Source: Nemophila menziesii
Taxonomy: Eukaryota > Streptophyta > Magnoliopsida > Boraginales > Hydrophyllaceae
Assembly (NCBI GenBank): GCA_029959085.1
Contig: JARWIR010000002.1
Span: forward strand, 77,714,224-77,778,223
Direction: 5' to 3'
DNA: 64,000 bases
Shown here: one piece after another, positions 56,424-64,000 of the stretch
How positions within the stretch are numbered: the stretch's first letter is position 1
How the letters are laid out: the number at the start of each line of letters is the position of its first letter
Notes under the pieces: model-generated
Seen by the model: only the letters and a program-made list of their open reading frames with translations
Database searches by the model: none
Told to the model about the DNA's origin: nothing
Program-made: the position numbers and the translations under genes

Positions 56424-56999
56424 TGAGAGCATGGGGATCGAGAGGGATGGCGGTTAATCACGTTTGCAAAAACTACCCTCGTAAAATGGGTTAAACCTGT
56501 GAATGGGATAAAACTAAATGTCGATGGGGCGTATAATGCGGATAGAGAGATAGCAAGTGTGGGAGGTTTATTTCGTAATATTAATGGAGATTACTTGGGT
56601 GGCTTTGCTGGAAGATATGTTGCGCGTACGTCATTTAAGGCGGAGCTTTTAGATTTACATTTCGGATTAGATATGGCAGTATTACGTGAATTTACTACCC
56701 TTATCATCGAAACAGACTCGTGTGAATTGCATGCGCTAGTGAAGGGCGATGTGAATTTGAGGGGATTTTTGGACGATATAGTAGATGCATGTAGAAGGAT
56801 CTTGACGTCTAATGAGTATTTTGACCTGATGTGGAACTTTCGTGAAGCTAATAAGTGCGTGGATTGGATGGCTAAGTTTAGGATGTCTAGTATGGAGGGT
56901 CCATTACCATTTCGGGATCCTCCAGCTGGTCTATGGCGGTTATTAGTGAGAGATTGCTATGGATGGGCTGTATCTAGAGTACAATCCGTTAGTCATTAA
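56424..56999 (+). CDS. RNase H-like domain ORF (LINE-derived or stand-alone)
   Basis: The frame is open from about 56424 to the TAA at 56997-56999. It covers a whole plant RNase H-like domain: a WVKP lead-in, then GIKLNVDGAY, VGGLFRNINGDYLGGFA, SFKAELLDLHFGLDMA, IETDSCELHAL, and ANKCVDWMAKF, giving the expected acidic residues. There is no in-frame ATG before the domain (56499 is GTG), and no RT is found upstream. It is therefore most likely a 5'-truncated LINE tail whose frame has stayed open, or an exon of a host RNase H-like gene with unseen upstream exons. The absence of any stop in about 190 codons is unlike most neighbours. Confidence 0.6.
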
Positions 57000-57217
57000 A
57001 TTATAAGGAAGTTTACTTTCCGGTCATTTGACCTTATCTGTAACAAAAAAAAATGTGAATAGTGTTATAATTGTAAATTAAATCAAGAGTTTGATTTAGC
57101 AAAATAATAATAATTAAATATTTACACCACATATTTTTAAGAGTATGTTTGGAAAGAAAAGAAATGAAGAGGTGGTTTTTATTTATTTCCACAGTTTTTA
57201 TTAGGATATTTTTTAAA
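57000..57217. other. Short spacer before the Mutator-like element
   Basis: AT-rich; no features beyond an A-run at 57046-57054. Confidence 0.4.
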
Positions 57218-58720
57218 GGATTAATGCCCAAGAAACACCTCAAATTAGAAATAATGCCCCCTCACCCCAGCCGCTTTCTTTTTGCCAGTAAAAGGCACCT
57301 CATATTTTTAGCTTCCAATACTACCCCCTAACACGTCAGCTTCTCTTTATCTCAATTTCTCCGTTCCGTTTACTACCGTCGTTAGTTTTTATTTAATTAT
57401 ATATTCTCTTTCTCCTTCTCTCTGTGTCCTTCAACAACTACTTTTTTCAAATATGCTTCCAACTATGATTTCGAATTCTCTCAATTAAATACGTTCTTCA
57501 ATAACAACAACTTTTTGCAATTCAAGACGTTAAATTCATCTCGCTTCTATCGTTATATTCTCCAGCAAATCATAATTTTTAGCTTTCAATCATCAACTGT
57601 ACGAATCAATTTTCAGGTTGTTTTACTATGAATTCAAGTATTTGCTTCCACCGTTACTCTATTTTTGATTCATTTGTGTTTAAATAGTTGTTTACGATTC
57701 GTATTTTATGTTTAAATTTGATTTTCTGTTTTTTACAATTTTTTAATAGTATATTTGCTCATGTATATCGCTGTTTTTTGTTTGTGTCTGTACTGTGTAA
57801 TTCTCAATGTATTAGCTTCGTTTCTAATCTGTATTGATGTCTTTCGGTTCATTTTTTTGCAATTTGTTGTTAACTCTGTTTTTTTCTTTGAATATCTCTG
57901 ATTTTTACTATGAATATCTGTTCATCTGTTTTACTAGATGATCGTTGTTTTTCGTGGTGTCAGACCTGTGTAATTGTTTAAGTATTTGCATCGTTTTTTA
58001 TGTGTTTGTGTTATGGATGTCATACATATGATTGTGTAGTTTTTGTGCTATTTGTTGAGTACTGGGAAAATTCCCATCACTCGTTGATTTTCTAGTTTTT
58101 TTGTCTTTTTATAAGTTTACCTTCAGTTTTTCAATAATTCTTGTAGATCTTTGTAAATTTCTGTTTTAAATAAAAGTTAAGAATATATATACACATATTT
58201 TCGAGTTGTCTTTGTTTTATAAATGTTTTACTGCATTACAACTTATGTTATATTCCATTTATTGCTTTTATTTTGTTTTTCATAGATAGTGATGTTCATT
58301 TTGTTATATATTATGAATGTTTTACTTCATTTTTGTGTTATTGGTTATTTTCTGGTGTAACATATTTAGTTTTGAGAATCTGTTAAGGTTTTGCAATCTT
58401 TTTTCTACTGCATTTTATCTCATTTTTTTGATTTTTCCCATCCGTGATGTTGTGTATAATTTTATTGTTTCTATTTGTACATAAGTTTTTGCTTTTTTGA
58501 TGAAAAATATCAGTCCTGGGAAAGTATTCCCATCACTCGACAAGTACATTTTTGTACTCTTACAAGTACATTTTTGTACCTGCACAAATACAGTTTTGTT
58601 TAGCAACCACTTATTGTCTGCACTTCTGGGAAAAATACCATCACTCGCATATACTACATTTTTCCTTCTTATATTACTGATTCTTCTTTTTCTTTTGCTG
58701 TTTAAGGTATATTTTTTGTG
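57218..58720 (+). promoter_or_regulatory. Leader/promoter region of the MULE transposase gene
   Basis: A GC-richer start with CT-rich stretches (57400-57430), then T-rich, intron-like sequence with possible splice signals (TTTTCAGG near 57616). The TGGGAA...TTCCCA palindrome appears at 58062 and 58515 (and a weaker one at 58625), with AAGTACATTTTTGTAC copies at 58543-58580. A 5'UTR intron is plausible but not proven. Confidence 0.4.
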
Positions 58721-60994
58721 ATGGCTCCTAAAGTATTGGCTTCTCTCAAGTATGGAACTGATAGTGCAATATATCCTTTTGAGTTTTTTGATTCTTTTAA
58801 GTCAATTAAACAATATGTGATACAGAGATGGGATGAGTTGAATCATGTATCCTTTGATATCCACTATAGTTATGGAGATCAGTTATCTTGCAAAATGGTT
58901 ACTGAGGCTGATTATTGTACTCTTCTATGGTTATTTGAACGTGATGGTCTAGACAAACTGGATCTCTTTATTACAAATACAAATTCTATTGAGTGTTCAA
59001 ATTCTACCATTTTTAGTTCATCATCTCATATTTCTAATGAAGTCGATTTTGAATCTGTCCCAATTGTAGAGGATGAACAAGATTATCCTCATAAAAAAGT
59101 TAAACTTCGTAGTGAAGACTGGAAAAATGGGTTAAAAGATGTTGGTCAAGTATTTAATGGCGGTTTGACAGAATTCAGATGTGTTTTGTCTAAGTTTGCG
59201 TGTGAAACTGGATATCCTTTTGACTATACTCACAATGATATTCGCCGTATTAGTGCTTGCTGCAAAAATCGCAAAAAATCTGGATGTTTATGGTATGTAT
59301 ATGCATCTGTTGGTAATTCAGACAAAAAGGCTTATATAAGAACATTTGTCAAGCAACATACATGCGGTGTTCCGGATAGATCATTGTCAAATAATCGGTT
59401 ATCTTCTGATCTGATTAAGGATGTTATTATAGAAGAGTACAAGAGTAGACCAGCTACAAAACCGAATGAACTTGTTCATCATATCAAGGTCTTTTACGGT
59501 TATGATATTAGTTACAAGATAGCTTATGCAGCTTTAAATAAAGCCAGGGACGAGGTTTATGGAGATGTTGGTTTGTCTTATAACAGGATTTCAGGATACT
59601 TTAGCAATTTAAAATCCGTGGACCCAACTTCGAAAGTACATTTGGATTTTGACCCAACAAGTCATGCATTCGAACGTTGCCATATTGCTTTTGGTGCTTG
59701 CCTTGAAGGCTTTAGTGCCATGCGTCCTCTTTTATTTGCAGATGCCACTTTTTTGAAGTCTAAATTCGAGGGTCATCTGCTTGCTATAACCGGTAAAGAT
59801 GCGAATAGAGGTATACAATTTAAAATTCAATCATCTCTTTCATTTTTATGTATATATGTTGTTTTATAGATTATAGTAAATTCATAGTGATATGTTTTGT
59901 ACTTGTGAAAGTACATTTTTTACCTATGTAAGTACATTTTTGCAGGGTTATATCCAATTGCATTTTCTGTTTGTCGCGCTGAAAATACTGTTAATTGGAC
60001 AAGTTTCCTCCAGTTTTTGCGTCCATTACTTGGTAATCGTGTGATTACCTTCGTTACAGACCGTCACCCAGGTATTGCTGCAGCATTGAAGACAGTATTT
60101 CCTGAAGCTCACCACTCTTATTGCATTCTTCATCTAAAGAGAAATTTGAAACTCAGATGTAAAAGTAGTAAAAGTCTTTTTGAATCTATGTCACAACTTC
60201 TTGACAAATGTGCTCATGCTTTAACTACTGATGAGTATGATAAAGCTATTCATAATTTTTTAGAAGCTGGTGGTCCTGGTGCAGTTACCTTTCTTGAAAA
60301 TCTTCCTAAAGAGAAATATGCAGATGCTTTTTTCCCAGGCCAACGTTACGGCGAGATGACCTCAAATGCTGCCGAATCCTTTAATAATCAGATAAAGGTG
60401 AAGCGTGAATTACCTGTGACTGAACTTATCGATGCAATTCGTAATATTCTGATGGTTCAAATGTACAAACGATCTGTTTTCGGCAAATCTTGTACTTCTA
60501 TACTCTCTACCCAGTCTCAAAATAGATGGGATATTAAATTTGAGTATTGTCGAACATGGATTGTTCGTCAATCAAGTGACGATGTTTTTCAAGTTGAGTC
60601 TGATCCCATAATGATAGTTGATATCGCTAAACGTACTTGTTCTTGTCGCAAGTGGGAGTTTAAAGGTTTTCCTTGCACACATGCAGTTGCAGCTTTGTAT
60701 TATGGTCGAAGGAACAACAGATATGATTATGTTGAAGATTACTTTTATTCTTCAAAGTATTTGGAGGCATATTCAAGAGCCATTCCTGCACTATCTACAA
60801 TTGAAAATCTTAGTTCATCTTCTGAAGAGATTTTCATTCATCCTCCTGTGTTTAAAGTACAACCTGGTAGACCGAAGAAGAATCGTTTCCCTTCTGTTTC
60901 AGAGTCTTTTTTCCGCAAGAAACGATGTCTGAGTTGTAATCAAATGACCACTCACAAAACCTCGGAATGTGATGTAGTTATGCCTACCACTTGA
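58721..60994 (+). CDS. Mutator-like (MULE) transposase, apparently intact
   Basis: Two exons, 58721-59810 and 59946-60994 (135-bp GT-AG intron, phase 1), encode 712 residues without a stop. The ATG at 58721 is chosen because the codon before it is GTG. Residues 1-130: a variable N-terminal domain with an acidic linker. 150-270: zinc-binding/DNA-binding region (KQHTCG at 211-216, FYGYDISYKIAY). About 335-510: MULE DDE core with D341 (LLFADATFLKSKFEGHLL), D402 (FVTDRHPG), the C423-x2-H426 pair (YCILHLKRN) and E507 (MTSNAAESFNNQIK). 595-609: SWIM finger C-x-C-x9-C-x-H. 691-705: CX2CX5HX4C zinc knuckle. All residues expected for activity are present. It could alternatively be a domesticated FAR1/MUSTANG-like host gene, but the flanking repeats favour a transposon. 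Confidence 0.9.
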
Positions 60995-61185
60995 TTTTAT
61001 AATTTTTCTTCTCTTGGATAGTTTTTTTCTTACTTTGTTTAATAAATTCAGTGTAACTACTATTAGATTTGTTTGTTTCTTACTTTTTGGATGATTTTTG
61101 TTCTCAATTGTTTTTTTGATACAAAGTCCATGTGTTGGGAATTTTCACATAAATCAATTTCTCTTTTTAAATAGGAAGATACACA

Positions 61186-61490
61186 AGCACTAGTCTGTAT
61201 CTTTTTATATTATTAATTTTTCTGAAACATAATCAAATGATGGGAATTTTCCCACAACTCAGTTAGTTATATTTTGTTCACTTCAAATTGCAAATATTAC
61301 TGAATATAATTGAACTTATCGACAAAATTAATTGACTAAACTTAACATGTTACATTTTTAGACATCATGTAAGTTAAAATGGTTAAAAAATGATAAAGTT
61401 ACAGGAATACGAGTTCTGGGAATGTTTTCCCACCACTGAACAAGTACAATTTTATACTTGTACAAGTACATTTTTTATACTTTCATTTTT
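61186..61490. repeat. Roughly 300-bp repeat unit, copy A
   Basis: Starts AGCACTAGTCTGTATC, includes GATGGGAATTTTCCCACAAC, GACATCATGTAAGTTAAAA and TCTGGGAATGTTTTCCCACC, and ends in the AAGTACA/GTACTTGTAC motif. Copy B is at 61570-61865 and copy C at 63763-64000 (cut by the window edge), all in the same orientation. Confidence 0.85.
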
Positions 61491-61491
61491 T

Positions 61492-61527
61492 ATGACATCT
61501 GAGTTTCAAGAGGTTAATTTTGATTAG
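61492..61527 (+). pseudogene. Orphan 3' tail of an F-box gene copy
   Basis: Twelve codons (MTSEFQEVNFD and stop) match the last codons of the F-box gene at 62477-63691 (MTSEFEDINFD). The shared 3' flank TTTGATTATATTTCTT follows and leads into repeat copy B. The body of this second gene copy is gone. Confidence 0.75.
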
Positions 61528-61569
61528 TTTGATTATATTTCTTGTATTAAATTCTTATTGTATTGTTGA

Positions 61570-61865
61570 AGCACTAGTCTGTATCTTTTTATATTATTAA
61601 TTTTTCTGAAACATATTCAAGTGATGGGAATTTTCCCACAACTAACTCAGTCATATTGTTTTCACTTAAAATTGCAAATATTAATAAATATAATTTAACT
61701 TATGGACAAAATTAATTGACTAAAGTTAACATATTTTAGTTTTAGACATCATGTAAGTTAAAAAGTTTGAAAAATGTCTAAGTTACAGGAAATACGAGTT
61801 CTGGGAATGTATTCCCACCACTGGACAAGTACGTTTTTATACTTGTACAAGTACATTTTTTGTAG
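61570..61865. repeat. Roughly 300-bp repeat unit, copy B
   Basis: Aligns with copy A throughout, differing by scattered substitutions and small indels (for instance CAACTAACTCAG for CAACTCAG). It is preceded by TTATTGTATTGTTGA, as copy C is. Confidence 0.85.
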
Positions 61866-62476
61866 CTTATGTTCTATCTAGTGATAAAACTTTAATATTG
61901 TAAGCTTTCTAATTATTTTTACAAGAAGATGTTCAAAACAATAATTTTTTCGGTTTTGACAGATAGAATTCTTTTATGGGAATTATTCCAAAAACTCAAA
62001 TTTTTTATATCTTAAGATTTTTCAATTTTCTTTCAAATCCAGATATTTACTTTTTATAAGTACAAAATTGTACTTGAAGAAATTTCATTATTAAAAGACT
62101 AAAAATTAATTAATTGTTATCTGAAGAGTCATTTTGTTTGTTCATATTCCAATAGTTCACTTCTTTTTGTATAATCTTTTGTCATAAATATAAGTAATAC
62201 AGTCAATCCTTTCTCTCAAATTTTTACTTGCATAAGTACAATAGTGTACTTGAGGAAATACATTATTAAAAGACTAAATATTAAAAGACTAAGTAATAAT
62301 TGACTAAGTAATAATTTCATTGTCAGATGAAGAGTTATTTAGTCCGTTCATCTTCCAGTAAACTTCTTATTGTGTAAGTTTTCTTTATAAATATATGTAC
62401 TGAACCTGTCACTTCTAACACATATTACAACTACTTTCTTACTAAATCACATACTCTCTGTACTCAAAAGATCATC

Positions 62477-63691
62477 ATGGACACTGGTTTTTTCTCCTGT
62501 CTCACTGATGATATGCTTATTATTATTCTAGTTTGCCTGCCTCCTGATATTCTTTTCAACGTCTGTAGATTATTATCCAAAAGATTTTATAATATCATTC
62601 AATCGCCAAAATTTATAGCTGCCCATTTGGCAAAAAAATCTATTTCGAACTCCATGTTAATTCATCAACCCTTTTATTTACCTTATATACTTAAACCTAC
62701 TGTGCATTCCAGTGTTTTTGATGCTACGCATTTAAATATGCGTTGTTTTCAAAAGGTTTCTGCAACGTGTAATGGGTTAATTTTGTTTTTTGGTATTGGA
62801 GCTGCTAATTCTCATTATTCCTGTTATGTTGCAAATCCTGTTGTAAAACAGTTTCTGCCTCTGCCTGTTTTTCCGCATTTTCCAGATTGCTATCGTAGAA
62901 ATTGTATATCTTTTGGATATTGTAGTTCTTCTAAGGTATACAAAGTACTTCATTTCTCGGAAGAAATATCTAGATGTATAATATTAACTATAGGCGTTGA
63001 TCATCAATGGAGAAACGTTAATGCTAATGGTAAGATAAGTGGTTATATTAAAGAACTCATCAGTTCTGCTTACCATAGTATGTATAATTTCCGCCATTCT
63101 GTTTATTCTGTTACAATTGGCTGTTTTGTTTTTTGGTTATGTCAACCAAAATGTCGTATTCTTTGCTTTAACCTTGAAACTGAAATTTTTGAAGAAATTA
63201 ATTTTCCTTCTCGTAACGATTTAAGAAATTGTAACTGCTCTCTAATGGAAATGGACAATTCTCTTTGCTGCTGGGTGTGGATGAGGGATCAAACAAATTA
63301 TTTATATGAGTTTTGGTTGCTTAAAGCTAATGGACAATGGCTAAAGCATAGTATTGATTTGAAGGGTGATAGACGTTTACATCCTTTCAATTATACTAAT
63401 TTCAGGATCATTGGATGGTTGAAAAGCATGGAACTACTCGTATTTTATGGAAACGAAGATGCATTTATTTACAATGTTAAAGCTCAGGAACTACATCAAT
63501 TTCATGATAAGAGACAAGTTCCTTCTTTTATTTTTGGTCAAACTTATTACTTGGGATCATATTTTGAAAGTTTGGTCCCATTGACTAATCTTTCATTAGT
63601 TATGAACCCTATAGAACCATATAGGAGCCAACATAGCATCTACTCAAGTGGTGTTATGACATCTGAGTTTGAAGATATTAATTTTGATTAG
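62477..63691 (+). CDS. F-box protein with F-box-associated C-terminal domain
   Basis: Single-exon, 404 residues, no stop. The F-box is at about residues 8-54 (LTDDMLIIILVCLPPDILFN, then VCRLLSKRFYNIIQSPKFIA), the SKP1-binding module of SCF ubiquitin ligases. The rest has the pattern of plant F-box-associated domains: a CNGLILFFG motif near 97, NPVVKQFLPLP near 120, VYKVLHF near 154, and blade-like repeats to about 350. Substrate recognition cannot be inferred. It lies 1.5 kb downstream of the MULE transposase in the same direction, inside non-coding DNA with the same motifs as the transposase leader and intron. A host gene next to the transposon remains possible. Confidence 0.88.
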   Translation: MDTGFFSCLTDDMLIIILVCLPPDILFNVCRLLSKRFYNIIQSPKFIAAHLAKKSISNSMLIHQPFYLPYILKPTVHSSVFDATHLNMRCFQKVSATCNGLILFFGIGAANSHYSCYVANPVVKQFLPLPVFPHFPDCYRRNCISFGYCSSSKVYKVLHFSEEISRCIILTIGVDHQWRNVNANGKISGYIKELISSAYHSMYNFRHSVYSVTIGCFVFWLCQPKCRILCFNLETEIFEEINFPSRNDLRNCNCSLMEMDNSLCCWVWMRDQTNYLYEFWLLKANGQWLKHSIDLKGDRRLHPFNYTNFRIIGWLKSMELLVFYGNEDAFIYNVKAQELHQFHDKRQVPSFIFGQTYYLGSYFESLVPLTNLSLVMNPIEPYRSQHSIYSSGVMTSEFEDINFD

Positions 63692-63762
63692 TTTGATTAT
63701 ATTTCTTTTTATATGTTGAAGCACTAGTCTGTATCTTTTTATATTACTTATTGTATTGTTGA

Positions 63763-64000
63763 AGCACTAGTCTGTATCTTTTTATATTATTAATTTTTCT
63801 GAAACATATTCAAGTGATGGGAATTTTCCCACAACTCAGTTAGTTATATTTTTTTCACTTCAAATTGCAAATATTACTGAATATAATTGAACTTATGGAC
63901 AAAATTAATTGACTAAACTTAACATGTTACATTTTTAGACATCATGTAAGTTAAAATGTTTGAAAAATGATAAAGTTACAGGAATACGAGTTCTGGGAAT
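63763..64000. repeat. Roughly 300-bp repeat unit, copy C (truncated by the window end)
   Basis: Same unit as copies A and B, immediately after the F-box gene. A 43-bp partial duplicate of its start (GCACTAGTCTGTATCTTTTT) is at 63721. It reaches TTCTGGGAAT at the window edge. Confidence 0.85.

Larger units (their letters stand above)
57218..64000 (+). mobile_element. Candidate large Mutator-like element carrying an F-box gene (right end outside window)
   Basis: The proposed left end (TTAATGCCCAAGAAACACCT, then AATGCCCCCTC) has the look of a MULE terminal repeat. Inside are an intact MULE transposase (58721-60994) and an intact F-box gene (62477-63691) in the same orientation. Two short motifs run through all non-coding parts and are absent from the rest of the window: TGGGAA-N3-7-TTCCCA followed by ACT, and AAGTACATTTTT with GTACTTGTACAAGTAC. 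They occur in the leader (58062-58630), in the transposase intron (59900-59945) and around the F-box gene (61130-62260, 63815-64000). Only the left boundary is guessed; no target duplication can be tested. Confidence 0.5.

Overview
This is a window of plant nuclear DNA, most likely from a eudicot with a repeat-rich, AT-rich genome. The evidence is an intron-containing chloroplast kinase gene (STN7), plant-type transposons of every major class, and a short tract of the plant telomere repeat TTTAGGG. There is one clear single-copy host gene. Nearly everything else is mobile DNA in various stages of decay, often nested.

Layout. 0.7-2.1 kb: LINE relic. 2.4-3.0 kb: repeat rich in GGTACGTACC palindromes, directly upstream of STN7. 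3.37-6.11 kb: STN7, ten exons, intact, 575 residues. 6.3-6.5 kb: a MITE with a tRNA-derived SINE inserted in it. 7.2-7.6 kb: Mutator-type transposase scrap. 8.8-10.6 kb: low-complexity non-autonomous element. 11.5-12.0 kb: LINE 3' end. 12.0-14.2 kb and 15.6-20.7 kb: En/Spm (CACTA) coding relics on the minus strand, the second with subterminal repeat arrays and a nested 460-bp MITE. 21.3-21.7 kb: foldback element. 22.05-25.5 kb: well-preserved minus-strand LINE. 27.1-33.7 kb: Athila-like Ty3/Gypsy element with pol, a late plant-transposon-protein ORF and a 3' LTR. 33.7-37.9 kb: a second Gypsy LTR and a second Athila-like pol, interrupted by another copy of the MITE seen at 17 kb. 38.2 kb: Stowaway MITE. 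39.2 and 43.8 kb: MITEs with exact 9-bp target duplications. 40-42 kb: satellite-like tandem repeats. 44.6-46.9 kb: LINE. 48.7-50.2 kb: Mutator-type non-autonomous element with a GC-rich core. 50.9-53 kb: Gypsy LTR relic and LINE relic holding a telomere-repeat patch. 54.0-55.5 kb: another GC-cored repeat. 56.4-57.0 kb: open RNase H-like ORF.

The most interesting part is 57.2-64.0 kb. A seemingly intact Mutator-like transposase (712 residues, one intron, complete DDE triad, SWIM finger and C-terminal zinc knuckle) is followed in the same orientation by an intact 404-residue F-box gene. The transposase leader, its intron and the flanks of the F-box gene all carry the same two short motifs: a TGGGAA-N-TTCCCA palindrome and AAGTACATTTTT/GTAC arrays. 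This suggests that both genes belong to one large Mutator-like element that carries an F-box gene. The right end lies outside the window.

A second notable structure is in the Athila-like element. The palindrome ACCGGGAACCCGGT/AACGGGAACCCGTT is clustered just upstream of the LTR TATA box and also upstream of an internal TATA box that precedes the late ORF, as if the element carried a second copy of its promoter. All calls come from reading the sequence by eye. Element boundaries are given as exact only where a target duplication or terminal repeat could be read.
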